Of a stretch of DNA of 47,711 bases, positions 1 through 8,805 are shown one piece after another (the first letter of the stretch is position 1; every line of letters starts with the position of its first letter). A program made the position numbers and the translations under genes. The notes under the pieces were generated by a model. The model worked only from the letters and a program-made list of their open reading frames with translations, searched no databases and had not been told where the DNA came from. Where the stretch lies: NCBI GenBank assembly GCA_964346725.1, contig CAYFVM010000012.1, positions 1 through 47,711 of the forward strand, given 5' to 3'. The stretch comes from UBA1715 sp964346725 (GTDB lineage Bacteria; Bacteroidota; Bacteroidia; Bacteroidales; UBA1715).

Positions 1-2
1 TA

Positions 3-122
3 ACAATTACGTGTAGCGCCTTGTTTGCTGCCTCCGGCAAATTGTGGCTTCAAATTTTGCTATTTGCCATTGCCGTTTGCGTTACAATCCACATTCTGAG
101 TTACAACACAAAGAGAAATTAG
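3..122 (+). CDS. C-terminal end of a possible membrane protein (partial)
   Basis: An open frame runs into the window from the left and stops at TAG 120-122, giving 39 residues. The last 25 or so form a hydrophobic stretch (around LWLQILLFAIAVCV) followed by a short basic tail ending KRN, which looks like the last transmembrane helix of an inner-membrane protein. The family cannot be recognised from so little. A second frame is also open here, so this is a tentative call based on the membrane-helix pattern. Confidence 0.35.
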   Translation, partial: TITCSALFAASGKLWLQILLFAIAVCVTIHILSYNTKRN

Positions 123-160
123 CAGGCGAATTTTTTTTCGAAAAAAACATCGTTTTTCTC

Positions 161-193
161 TTGACTCGTCCCCTACGGCAGGATATATATTTG
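161..193 (+). promoter_or_regulatory. Promoter and candidate MerR operator of the UvrA-like gene
   Basis: TTGACT at 161-166 and TATATTTG at 186-193 fit the Bacteroidota promoter pattern, with 19 bases between TTGACT and TATATT. The spacer carries ACTCGTCCCCTACGG (from 164), whose first nine bases recur upstream of the merR gene at 2826-2834. A long spacer containing a CCC..GG dyad is what MerR-family activators bind, so this is inferred to be the operator. Upstream, 123-160 holds only a T8CGA7 palindrome at 131-147. Confidence 0.6.
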
Positions 194-306
194 CGGGCAA
201 AAATTGAGTATCACTTATAAATCAGACACATAGAACGCATTTTGTGGCAATATCTATATAATGATATTCATATACTTCATACATTAACATATTCAAACAA
301 ATAATT

Positions 307-2448
307 ATGACCAACGAAAACATCATTATCCGAAATGCCCACACGAACAACCTCAAGCATATTGACGTGGAAATTCCCAAGCACAAACTTGTGGTATTCA
401 CCGGTGTGTCCGGTTCGGGAAAATCGTCGCTCCTGTTTGACACCATCTACACCGAGGCGCAGTGGCAGCTCATTGAAACTTTCGGCACATTTGCTCGCAC
501 TAGGCTTCCAAAACTCTCACGTCCCGACGTAGACGACATTCTCAACCTTTCTACGCCTATAGTAATTGACCAGAAACGCCTCGGCAACAACCTGCGGAGC
601 ACCGTGGGAACTGTTACCGAACTTACTACCTACATACGCCTGCTCTATTCGCGCATTGGGCAACCGTTTTTGAACGTGCCGTCGTTTGCGTTCTCATTCA
701 ACCACCCCGAAGGGCTCTGCCCGCAATACCACGGACTGGGCAAACAGGTAAAAATAGACCTCACGCTGTTTCTCGACAAAGAAAAATCGCTGCGCGAAGG
801 TGGAATCCTACACGGACATTACAAAAACAATTCGTATTTACTCAAAGAACTGATAGCCTACAACATTTTCGATGCCGACAAAAAACTGAAAGATTACAGC
901 GATGAAGAACTCAACAAACTGCTGTACAGTGAGCCGATTCTGTTGGACAAATCAACGACAAAACTCACCTACAATCGCTATTTTGAAGGCATAGCCCGAA
1001 AACTTGAGCACGCCATAATAGACCGTGCCGACGACGATCCTGACGATGACGAGAAAAATGCATACAATAAATTTTTCACATACCAACTCTGCGAAGCCTG
1101 CCACGGCTCACGTCTGAACGAGCGTGCCCGTTCGGTAAAAATCAACGGCGTTTCCATTGACGAATTGTGTAGCATGGAACTAAGCGATGTGTTGGACTTT
1201 CTGCACAAGGTTGACGATCCTATGGGAATTTCGCGCCCCATTATTCGCAAGGTGACCTTTCTGCTTCAGCAGATGGTTGACATTGGCGTTGGATATTTGT
1301 CGTTGGAGCGTCCGGTTTCAACACTTTCGGGTGGCGAAAGCCAGCGCGTGAAGATGGCACGCCAACTCGACTGCGACCTCGTAAACCTGCTCTACGTTCT
1401 CGATGAACCAAGTATTGGACTGCATCCGCGCGATACGGAAAAGCTCATGTCAGTACTACGCCACTTGCGCGACAAGGGCAACAGCGTTTTTGTAGTGGAA
1501 CACGACCCCGACATTATTCGTCAGGCAGAATGGATTGTAGACATTGGTCCAAAAGCGGGAAGATTGGGCGGAAACGTGGTGTATAACGGTTTGCCCGAAG
1601 GCCTTTTCAAAACCGACAGCATAACGGCAGAATGTTTGCAGAAAAAACCGCTAACACAAGCGACACGAAAGGCGTGGAAGGAATTTTACACCATCAGCCA
1701 TACACGTGCCAACAATCTCAAAGATGTGACGGTACGCATTCCCAAGGGCATTCTCACCTGCATTACCGGCGTGGCGGGTTGTGGGAAAAGTAGCCTTATA
1801 CACGAGTGCTTCGTACCTGCGCACCCCGAGGCGGTAGTCATAGACCAGCAAGCCATTGGGCGGACATCGCGAGGAAACATTGCCACCTACATAGGCATTT
1901 TCGATCTTGTTCGCAAGGAGTTTGCCAGTGAAACCGGCCACGATGCGTCGCAGTTCAGTTTCAACTCGAAAGGAGCATGCCCAAAATGTAACGGACAAGG
2001 CGTGCTGAGCTACGAGATGCACTTTTTGGATTCCGTGAAAACGCGCTGCGATGAGTGCGAGGGCAAACGCTACAAACCCGAAGTGTTGGAGTTGAAATAC
2101 AAAGGGAAAGACATTTCCGAAGTGCTTGACATGACGGTAAATCAGGTAGAGGAGTTTTTTACGGTGCCGAAAATCAACCACCATCTGGAACTGTTGCAGG
2201 AAGTAGGACTTGGATATCTCAAACTGGGACAATCGCTCTCAACGCTTTCGGGCGGTGAAAGTCAACGCTTAAAAATAGCCACCGAGCTCCGCAAACGTGG
2301 CAACATATACATAATGGACGAACCAACCACCGGACTTCACGTGAACGATATAGAGAATTTCTACCACATTGTGAAAAAGTTGGTTGATTCCGAAAATACG
2401 ATCATCATTATAGAGCACAACCTCGACATCATACGTCGTGCCGACTAG
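307..2448 (+). CDS. UvrA-like ABC ATPase (short, UvrA2 type), ended early by an in-frame TAG
   Basis: Twin ABC ATPase of the UvrA family. It has Walker A GVSGSGKSS (about residues 33-41), an LSGGESQRVKMARQL signature (about 340) and LDEPSIGLH. The second half has Walker A GVAGCGKSS (about 490), a CxxC...CxxC zinc module (CPKC, CDEC), LSGGESQRLKIATEL (about 647) and MDEPTTGLH. At about 750 residues when intact it is far shorter than canonical UvrA (about 940) and seems to lack the UvrB-binding insertion, like UvrA2 proteins linked to drug tolerance. The frame stops at TAG 2446-2448, but homologous sequence continues for 39 codons. One expected zinc ligand is also changed: CPQY at 138-141 where the family usually has CPxC. 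It heads a module with the small CxxC protein and MerR gene. Either an early-stage pseudogene, a base error, or a read-through codon. Confidence 0.85.
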   Translation: MTNENIIIRNAHTNNLKHIDVEIPKHKLVVFTGVSGSGKSSLLFDTIYTEAQWQLIETFGTFARTRLPKLSRPDVDDILNLSTPIVIDQKRLGNNLRSTVGTVTELTTYIRLLYSRIGQPFLNVPSFAFSFNHPEGLCPQYHGLGKQVKIDLTLFLDKEKSLREGGILHGHYKNNSYLLKELIAYNIFDADKKLKDYSDEELNKLLYSEPILLDKSTTKLTYNRYFEGIARKLEHAIIDRADDDPDDDEKNAYNKFFTYQLCEACHGSRLNERARSVKINGVSIDELCSMELSDVLDFLHKVDDPMGISRPIIRKVTFLLQQMVDIGVGYLSLERPVSTLSGGESQRVKMARQLDCDLVNLLYVLDEPSIGLHPRDTEKLMSVLRHLRDKGNSVFVVEHDPDIIRQAEWIVDIGPKAGRLGGNVVYNGLPEGLFKTDSITAECLQKKPLTQATRKAWKEFYTISHTRANNLKDVTVRIPKGILTCITGVAGCGKSSLIHECFVPAHPEAVVIDQQAIGRTSRGNIATYIGIFDLVRKEFASETGHDASQFSFNSKGACPKCNGQGVLSYEMHFLDSVKTRCDECEGKRYKPEVLELKYKGKDISEVLDMTVNQVEEFFTVPKINHHLELLQEVGLGYLKLGQSLSTLSGGESQRLKIATELRKRGNIYIMDEPTTGLHVNDIENFYHIVKKLVDSENTIIIIEHNLDIIRRAD

Positions 2449-2568
2449 GTGATAGACCTCGGGCCGGAAGGCGGTAAACGCGGTGGCGAAGTGATTTTTG
2501 AAGGCACTCCCGAAGACTTGGTAAAGTGCGAACACTCATTTACAGGGGAATATCTAAAACAATGGTAA
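2449..2568 (+). pseudogene. Detached C-terminal tail of the UvrA-like ATPase
   Basis: In the same frame as the UvrA-like gene, directly after its TAG, 39 sense codons read VIDLGPEGGKRGGEVIFEGT and on to a TAA at 2566-2568. In UvrA proteins the sequence after the last D-loop region runs ADYVIDLGPEGG, so the stop replaces the tyrosine of that motif; TAC or TAT to TAG is a single-base change. No start codon or ribosome site precedes the tail, so it is not a separate gene. Confidence 0.85.
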
Positions 2569-2585
2569 TATAACACAGAGAGAGT

Positions 2586-2771
2586 ATGGAAAACAATTGC
2601 GCAAACTGCTCATTGAGAGCAAAATACGACACAAAACCAACATCATTTGCAGGACGTTTTTGGCGTTGGCACATCGGTTTTTGTCCGGGATGGAAAGCGT
2701 ATTTCACTTCGTTGCCCAAAGAAGAGCAACAAATTTTGAGAGAAAAATATTCTTTCGACAAATACAAATAA
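2586..2771 (+). CDS. Small conserved CxxC protein of unknown function
   Basis: 61 residues, with a purine-rich ribosome site (CAGAGAGAG) just before its ATG and only 17 bases after the end of the intact uvrA-like frame. The N-terminus has a CxxC pair (ENNCANCS), the middle is rich in aromatic residues (GRFWRWHIGFCPGWKAYF) with a third cysteine, and the C-terminus is charged. No signal peptide or membrane helix is visible. From memory, similar short proteins occur next to MerR regulators in Bacteroidota and Clostridia, but I know of no assigned function. The position between the ATPase and the regulator suggests the three are used together. Confidence 0.7.
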   Translation: MENNCANCSLRAKYDTKPTSFAGRFWRWHIGFCPGWKAYFTSLPKEEQQILREKYSFDKYK

Positions 2772-2825
2772 TGCCGAAAACCGCTACAGAAGCGTGTAGC
2801 AAACATTTTTTAAAAATAACTACAA

Positions 2826-2865
2826 ACTCGTCCCTAAGGGTGCACAGAGTAAAGTGTTATTTTTG
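2826..2865 (+). promoter_or_regulatory. Promoter and candidate autoregulatory operator of merR
   Basis: TATTTTTG at 2858-2865 matches the Bacteroidota -7 box. Upstream at 2826-2834 is ACTCGTCCC, identical to the element at 164-172, here continuing into the near-palindrome CCCTAAGGG (2832-2840), with ACTC and GAGT (2847-2850) as outer arms. It is inferred to be the site where the MerR protein controls its own gene. Confidence 0.5.
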
Positions 2866-2889
2866 TTCTCGAAATAAAAAGGAGAAAGC

Positions 2890-3720
2890 ATGAAACTCAA
2901 AATAGGTGAATTTTCGAAACGGAATGAAGTAACGATAAAAACCCTTCGCTATTACGAAGAGATTGAGTTGCTTATGCCGCGTGAAATCGACGATTACACG
3001 GGATACAGATACTACGACGTGTCGCAAATGCAAGACATGAACAAAATTAAGTATCTAAAAAATCTTGGTTTCCGCTTAGACGAAATTAAAGAAATGCTCC
3101 AACAAAATTGGAATCTTCCGAGTTCGGACGCAATCGCTCAAAAGTTAGAAGCGTGCCGGAATGAGATTCGCGCACTCCAAAAACGAGAAACCGAATTATG
3201 CTATGTATATAGTCATATAACAAACCAAAATACTATGGGAGAATTTACAATAAAATCGTTGCCGCAGATTATTGTGGCAAGTTATCGCACAGTCGTTAAC
3301 AGTTATCAAGATTTGTTCTATCTGTGTCCAAACGTGATAGGGAAAGAAATGGCTCGCCTCGGCTGCGAATGCCCCGAGCCGGGATATGGCTACACTATCG
3401 ACCACAACAAGGAATACACGGAATCAAATATTGACATTGAGTACTGCGAACAAGTGCTAGAAAAGAAACAAGACTCCGATTCTATTACGTTCAAGGACAT
3501 TCCGGCGGTTGCCGAGGCGCTTTGCTACAATCATTACGGTTCGTACATGAATTTCCCGCAATCGTGGGCAAAAATTTATGCATACATTGAGGAGCAAGGC
3601 TATGAAATAATTGACCACCCGCGTTTCAGTTACATTCACGGCATTTGGGACAATGACAACGAAAGCGAATGGTTGACGGAAATTCAAGTTCCGATAGCAA
3701 AACACCGTGCAGAAAAATAG
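2890..3720 (+). CDS. MerR-family transcriptional regulator with GyrI-like effector-binding domain
   Basis: 276 residues with a strong ribosome site (AAAAAGGAGAAAGC) before ATG. Residues 1-70 are a MerR winged helix: KIGEFSKRNEVTIKTLRYYE, then GYRYYD and the LKNLGFRLDEIKEML pattern. A coiled-coil linker around residues 75-110 is followed by a GyrI/BmrR-type ligand pocket (about 120-272), the usual arrangement in multidrug-sensing activators such as BltR/BmrR. Such proteins distort promoters with long spacers, as seen at 161-193. The gene closes the uvrA-like/small protein module and converges with the alkD-like gene 15 bases away. The ligand is unknown. Confidence 0.85.
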   Translation: MKLKIGEFSKRNEVTIKTLRYYEEIELLMPREIDDYTGYRYYDVSQMQDMNKIKYLKNLGFRLDEIKEMLQQNWNLPSSDAIAQKLEACRNEIRALQKRETELCYVYSHITNQNTMGEFTIKSLPQIIVASYRTVVNSYQDLFYLCPNVIGKEMARLGCECPEPGYGYTIDHNKEYTESNIDIEYCEQVLEKKQDSDSITFKDIPAVAEALCYNHYGSYMNFPQSWAKIYAYIEEQGYEIIDHPRFSYIHGIWDNDNESEWLTEIQVPIAKHRAEK

Positions 3721-3735
3721 TCAACAGCCTTATTA

Positions 3736-4449
3736 CTATTTTCGTTTATACATCAAAAGCATTTCTTTGTCTTCGGCTGAAACTCGAAAACTGTCGCGGC
3801 ACTTTTGCACGCCTTTGTTAATGGTAAACTTATTGAGCTTGTGCAACTTAAGAAACACAAGCGTTTTTTCACGTTGTTTGATAAAACATTCGGCAAACAG
3901 CCACGCTATTACCATATTTACGTAATATTCTGTCTCGTTTTCAAACATATTCATTATGTCGAAAATTCGCTGAATGTAGTTGTCATCATCCACCATTTTG
4001 AAAAGGATAGTTATTCCCAATCGGCGCACAAACGGTTTTTCTGACGCAATCAATTCTTGCGACAATGCAAAATAGTCTGCCTTGTTGTTCTGCTTAATTT
4101 TAAACTTCAACAAATCACAGCTCGCCCAGTTGTCAATTTTGCTGGCATAGTCCTTTAGGCGCGAAACCATTACCTCAAAGTCTTTTATTTCACAAATAAG
4201 TGAACCATTAATTGAGGTATTTGTAAAATTGTCCCACAACTGTAAATCAAGAAATTCCATGAAATTTCCTTTGGCAATCTCTTTTACCATAGCAGCAACG
4301 AGCTTGGCATCAACCGCAATACAGGGCATTTGGGTGTTTATAATCCGTTGTTCCCAGGCCGATTTATCGGGGCCTTTGCTAAACGAAAGCAAATACGATT
4401 GAAACTCTTCTCCATCTTGAGCTGTCCAATGTTCTCGTGTTAATTCCAT
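3736..4449 (-). CDS. AlkD-like DNA alkylation repair protein (HEAT-repeat glycosylase)
   Basis: 237 residues, all helical by pattern, matching the DNA alkylation repair family (AlkD-like HEAT repeats) that excise N3- and N7-alkylated purines without base flipping. The C-terminal half is diagnostic: KPFVRRLGITILFKMV, then NYIQRIFDIMN, EYYVNMVIAWLFAECF and FTINKGVQKCRDSFRVS. Length is normal for the family. The start is ATG at 4447-4449, with TACATTTA (4469-4476, minus) as a near-match to the -7 box. It lies beside the UvrA-like module, giving two DNA-damage genes in a row, but on the opposite strand. Confidence 0.85.
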   Translation of the reverse strand: MELTREHWTAQDGEEFQSYLLSFSKGPDKSAWEQRIINTQMPCIAVDAKLVAAMVKEIAKGNFMEFLDLQLWDNFTNTSINGSLICEIKDFEVMVSRLKDYASKIDNWASCDLLKFKIKQNNKADYFALSQELIASEKPFVRRLGITILFKMVDDDNYIQRIFDIMNMFENETEYYVNMVIAWLFAECFIKQREKTLVFLKLHKLNKFTINKGVQKCRDSFRVSAEDKEMLLMYKRK

Positions 4450-4572
4450 ATCACAACTTTTTGTGCAGTAAATGTATTGTTTTTAGCACTACTTTACAAT
4501 AATTTGCTCGTTGCTGAGCATTTAAACGCTTAATTTACTTTGAGGTTTCGTATGTTTCACGGTAAAATTTAG

Positions 4573-4580
4573 TATTTTTG
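4573..4580 (+). promoter_or_regulatory. -7 box of the Ig-like lipoprotein gene
   Basis: TATTTTTG fits TAnnTTTG and lies 19 bases before the ATG at 4600, so the transcript would have a very short leader. Confidence 0.5.
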
Positions 4581-4599
4581 AAACGTTTTGAAAAATACT

Positions 4600-7089
4600 A
4601 TGTCCGGCAAGAAAAAATTATCATTTTGGCAAATTGTTTTTCCGCTTTTGGTGGCATTGCCGTTCCCTTTTACGCTCATGAATTGTGCGAGAGAATCGAC
4701 ACCTACAGGAGGTCCAATAGACACGATTGCCCCTTATGCGGTATTTGAAAAGCCCGTAAACAATTCTCTCAATAGCTCACCAAAGAAAATCATTGTTAAA
4801 TTCAATGAATTTGTTGAGCTCGACAACATTGACGATAATTGCATGATTTCGCCCATGTTTAAAGAAAAACCCGACATCAGCGTCAAAAAGAAAAAAATGA
4901 CGATTGATTTATCAAAACAAACCCTTCAGCCTAATACTACCTATAGTTTCAACTTTAGCAACGCTATTAAGGATTTGTCGGAAGGAAATTCCACAAACCA
5001 ATATTTGTACGCATTTTCTACTGGCGCCAGTATTGACAGCATGCGACTTGGGGGTTCAGTAAAATATGCAAAAACGGGAACCATTCCCGAACAAGCACTT
5101 GTACTTCTATACGATAATTTAAGCGACACGGCTATTAAAACACAAAAACCCCGCTACGCTACACGCATTTCTAAAAAAGGTGAATTTTCGTTCAAAAACA
5201 TTGAAGCAAAACCATACCGCATTTATGCATTAGTAGATTCTGACAATGATTATATGTTTAATCAGTCAACCGAAAAAATTGCCTTTCTCGACACTATTTT
5301 CAACCCAACAGCAGAACGTTTCACCGACACCGTTTGGTATACCCACAACGACACTACTTTTTTTGAAGAATTTGAAGATAGCATACAAGTTACACACGTG
5401 CGCGACTCTTTCAATTTAGAAGAAAGAACACGTTGGTCAAACCAAAACATTGAGCTGCTTTTGTTTGATAACAATGTGTGGTATCAAGATTTACAATCAT
5501 ACACACGCATAAACAAATACGCTTTAGCCTGCAAATTTGCAGCAAAAAACAACATGCCTACTACCATTGTAAGCTCACCAAAAGCGAAGTTTGAGCAAGA
5601 AAATATTTCATCAGATAGCCTTGTGCTTTGGCTCACCGACACAACATTGAACGAATCCGATTCATCAAAATTATTGATAACCTACCACGAATTCAAAGAA
5701 TCGCAAAAAACTCGAACAGACACCATTATGGTTAATTCGGTAAAAGAATCTCCGCAACGACTGCTCATAACCTCAACCCTCGACAAAAACAACAAAATAT
5801 ATGGCGGCGACAGCATTTTCATAACCCTTTCACGTCCATTGAAATCGTACGATTTGAGCAAAATTGCGCTGTACGAGTCGTGCGACACATCAAAATCTGC
5901 CGATTGCCAAAAACTACGTTCTCGCACTGATATACAGTATCGTCCAAAGGTGCACTACCAAGCACAAGGCATAAACAAATACAAAGAAGTTGGCGACAGA
6001 TTTGCAATTTATTTCAACAAAACAATTGATGCCTCACGCGTAAAAGTTTCGCTTGATGGGCTCCCCAACGTGAATGATTGGTATTTTTCCGAATATGACA
6101 AACAAAGCAACGCTTTGCTTTTCTGGCTTAAACCTAACACTGATGCGCTTCGCCTTAAAAACCTTGCCTGCACGGTGACGTACCCAGCCGAAGACGGAAC
6201 AATGAAAACCGAACATTTCAACAACAAGAAAGAAGTTCCGGTAGCAAGTAAGTACAAAGTAGCAACGTCGAACAAACGTATCATTTTAGACATGAGCGAA
6301 AAGCAAACGGAACAATTGTTGCCATACGAACCAATTAGAATTGTGTGCAACAACCCTGTTTATGCGATTACCGACATCCTTTTCTCGTTGGTAGATATAG
6401 AAGACAGCACCGAGACATCGCTCATTACAAAAGTGGAAATTTCACCGGAATCTATGCGTACTATCCTTATACACCACAATGCAAAAGCGGGTGAAAAATA
6501 TACGCTTAGCATTTTACGAAGTGCTGTTATTGACACATTTGGCGAATCTTCGCGTGAATTTATCAAAGCAATAGCAACGGACCCCTCGGAAGGCCATTTT
6601 GTACAAAAAGTAGCGTTTAGCATAGCTCCTACGGGTGAAAAATCACGCACGTTTGCCATTACTGCCGATTGGAAAGAAAATACCAACTACACACTCATCA
6701 TCCCCGATAGTTCTTTTACCGATATATTCAACGACGCAAATGATTCCCTTACATACACATTCATGGCCCCACAGCATGACAACGTGGGCAATTTACTTAT
6801 CAAAAACACGAAAGGGTGGCCTTCTCAAAACCTTGTATTTGTAATTGAAACGCGAAATTCGAAAGAACCAAATTCATATATAGGCAGACAAACACCGGAA
6901 GGCATTGTATTTACCAATGTTACTGCCGAATCCTATAATCTTCGTTGCTTTGTAGACGAAAACAATAACAAACAATGGGATTCAGGTTGCTTCGAAATTA
7001 AACGTCAACCCGAAAAAATCTATTTCTTCAAAGAAACTGTTTCTGTAAAATCAGAGAGAGACAATAGCATCTATTGGGAAGAATTCTAA
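4600..7089 (+). CDS. Large lipoprotein with bacterial Ig-like (Big_5/SbsA type) domain
   Basis: 829 residues from ATG 4600; an upstream TTG at 4588 is in frame but lies close to the -7 box and is less likely. The N-terminus is a lipoprotein signal with Cys29 (FTLMNCARE) followed by the CAR..TPTGGP motif typical of this Bacteroidota family. An Ig-like domain of the SbsA type follows (about residues 45-145: VFEKPVNNSLNSSPKKIIVKFNE, then LQPNTTYSFNFSNAIKD). After it come long beta-rich repeats and a C-terminal piece (FVDENNNKQWDSG) resembling the ends of prealbumin-like domains. Probably anchored to the outer membrane; its role is unknown. It is monocistronic and converges with aroD. Confidence 0.8.
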   Translation: MSGKKKLSFWQIVFPLLVALPFPFTLMNCARESTPTGGPIDTIAPYAVFEKPVNNSLNSSPKKIIVKFNEFVELDNIDDNCMISPMFKEKPDISVKKKKMTIDLSKQTLQPNTTYSFNFSNAIKDLSEGNSTNQYLYAFSTGASIDSMRLGGSVKYAKTGTIPEQALVLLYDNLSDTAIKTQKPRYATRISKKGEFSFKNIEAKPYRIYALVDSDNDYMFNQSTEKIAFLDTIFNPTAERFTDTVWYTHNDTTFFEEFEDSIQVTHVRDSFNLEERTRWSNQNIELLLFDNNVWYQDLQSYTRINKYALACKFAAKNNMPTTIVSSPKAKFEQENISSDSLVLWLTDTTLNESDSSKLLITYHEFKESQKTRTDTIMVNSVKESPQRLLITSTLDKNNKIYGGDSIFITLSRPLKSYDLSKIALYESCDTSKSADCQKLRSRTDIQYRPKVHYQAQGINKYKEVGDRFAIYFNKTIDASRVKVSLDGLPNVNDWYFSEYDKQSNALLFWLKPNTDALRLKNLACTVTYPAEDGTMKTEHFNNKKEVPVASKYKVATSNKRIILDMSEKQTEQLLPYEPIRIVCNNPVYAITDILFSLVDIEDSTETSLITKVEISPESMRTILIHHNAKAGEKYTLSILRSAVIDTFGESSREFIKAIATDPSEGHFVQKVAFSIAPTGEKSRTFAITADWKENTNYTLIIPDSSFTDIFNDANDSLTYTFMAPQHDNVGNLLIKNTKGWPSQNLVFVIETRNSKEPNSYIGRQTPEGIVFTNVTAESYNLRCFVDENNNKQWDSGCFEIKRQPEKIYFFKETVSVKSERDNSIYWEEF

Positions 7090-7125
7090 ATCCCTTGATT
7101 AGTTCGAAACAAATCGGTGAGAAAG

Positions 7126-7770
7126 CTATTCAAGCATTCCAACAATGAACTGCATCTCGTCTTTCGTGAATTGGCCATCAGCGGTAATGTGCTCATTGTC
7201 AATTGCAGCAAACGAAAACGGACTACCGAGATAGAGATTTGCCACACGAGTTATTTTTCCGTATTTGCCCATAGCAAGAGCAACAATATCGGGGAACTCA
7301 TCGTATAACGAAAGCACACGTGCACTGTCATTCATAGAAAATGCCGTTGTTGCTATTTTTGCGATAGTTGCACCTTGCGAAAAACATTCAGACACAATAG
7401 CGTGTAATTCCTCTCGTGATGGAGTATTTTTGTAGTTATGATATGAGATAATGCCGTTGCAAGAATGTTCTTTTGCAAATGCCAATACACCATTCTTAAA
7501 CGCCCCATCCGACTCAATTTCCACATCTACATATTTTGCGCCCGACTTGATGGCCGTTTTGAGTAAAACGGCTCGTTTTGCGTTGTCGCAATACTCAGGG
7601 CGACATGTAGCTATAGCAGGAACGTGAACCTGCGAAAAGACCTGTGCTGTTGTTTCTTCATTGAGATGGCATAAATCTATACGAATTTCAACCATCTCTG
7701 CGGAATTTGCCGTAGAAACAAGTTTTTCAATATTTTGCTCAGCAATACTAACGCAAATCATGGATGACAT
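7126..7770 (-). CDS. aroD: 3-dehydroquinate dehydratase, type I
   Basis: Converts 3-dehydroquinate to 3-dehydroshikimate through a Schiff base in the cytoplasm, the third step of the shikimate pathway. Visible family features are EIRIDL (about residue 28), TCRP, the catalytic His in ISYHNY, the Schiff-base Lys in AKIATTA, and MGKYGKITR followed by SPFSFAAID. Its 214 residues are slightly short for the family. Two starts are possible: ATG 7770 or ATG 7761 (giving MICVSIAE, closer to family starts). Either way it overlaps the end of aroB by 14-23 bases, so translation is probably coupled. It is the last gene of the aromatic operon. Confidence 0.93.
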   Translation of the reverse strand: MSSMICVSIAEQNIEKLVSTANSAEMVEIRIDLCHLNEETTAQVFSQVHVPAIATCRPEYCDNAKRAVLLKTAIKSGAKYVDVEIESDGAFKNGVLAFAKEHSCNGIISYHNYKNTPSREELHAIVSECFSQGATIAKIATTAFSMNDSARVLSLYDEFPDIVALAMGKYGKITRVANLYLGSPFSFAAIDNEHITADGQFTKDEMQFIVGMLE

Positions 7771-8782
7771 TGGCTAAATCGATATAGGTTACTTTTTCAA
7801 CAACGCAAGAACCAACTCCAGTAAGGAACACAAAATTCACTGCGTTTCCTTCACGTTTTTTGTCGCAACGCATTACTGCCAACAATTCATAAGGATCCAC
7901 ATCGCATGATGTTGGCAAACCTACGTTTTCAAGCAACGCAATTAAACGATTGCAATCGGTTTGTTGCATTTTTCCAGTAAGTACGGAATATTTTGCTGCA
8001 TACACCATTCCTACTGCTACGGCAGATCCGTGAGACATTTTGGTAATTTTTTCTATTGCGTGCCCAAACGTATGACCGAAATTGAATATTCGGCGCACGC
8101 CTGATTCGCGCACATCACAATTTACCACGCTCGATTTTATCGCAATAGATTCATACACAAATGTTTCCAACACTTTCTTGGAATGATTTCGCAAATCGTC
8201 AATATGTGATTCTATATAGGCAAACAAATCTTTGCTGGCAATGGCACCGTGTTTTATAACCTCGCCCATGCCGCTCAATAATTCTGATTCAGGCAACGAG
8301 TTTAGTATATCAAGTTCGCAAATCACAAATTTAGGAAGGCTAAATGTGCCTATCATATTTTTGTATCCGTGGAAATTCACACCATTTTTGCCACCAACAC
8401 TAGCATCTACTTGACTAAGCAATGTGGTCGAAATAAAGCCAAATTCAATGCCACGCATGTATACTGTTGCGATAAAACCACTCATATCGCACACAATTCC
8501 TCCACCAATACCTAAAATAAATGAAGATCTATCAAATTCTGCTTCTATCAGTTTTTCAAAAATCGGATCTAATGATTGCAGTGTTTTATTTGATTCCCCA
8601 CGTGGAATTTCTATAATTAAATCCGCCTTAGGGAATTGGTCTTCATATAAAGAACGAATCGTTGAATCGGTTATGATAGCAATTTTGCCATTCTTAGGAA
8701 GGTATTGTGAAACATTTTCAAGGCTCTCACCGACGAATATCGACGACCTTCCTATTGCACTTTGTATCTCTATTTTCCTCAT
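7748..8782 (-). CDS. aroB: 3-dehydroquinate synthase
   Basis: NAD- and metal-dependent enzyme that cyclises DAHP to 3-dehydroquinate. 344 residues, usual length. Motifs seen: PRGESNKT, LGIGGGIVCDMSGFIATVYMRG, TTLLSQVDASVGGKNGVN, GMGEVIKHGAI with metal-ligand Glu, and FNFGHTFGHAIE with metal-ligand His residues. It lies 23 bases downstream of the DAHP synthase gene and overlaps aroD, so steps 1-3 of the shikimate pathway are encoded together in one transcript, with AroF made just before it. Confidence 0.96.
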   Translation of the reverse strand: MRKIEIQSAIGRSSIFVGESLENVSQYLPKNGKIAIITDSTIRSLYEDQFPKADLIIEIPRGESNKTLQSLDPIFEKLIEAEFDRSSFILGIGGGIVCDMSGFIATVYMRGIEFGFISTTLLSQVDASVGGKNGVNFHGYKNMIGTFSLPKFVICELDILNSLPESELLSGMGEVIKHGAIASKDLFAYIESHIDDLRNHSKKVLETFVYESIAIKSSVVNCDVRESGVRRIFNFGHTFGHAIEKITKMSHGSAVAVGMVYAAKYSVLTGKMQQTDCNRLIALLENVGLPTSCDVDPYELLAVMRCDKKREGNAVNFVFLTGVGSCVVEKVTYIDLANVIHDLR

Positions 8783-8805
8783 TTATTTTACCGTTTCATT
8801 TTCGG

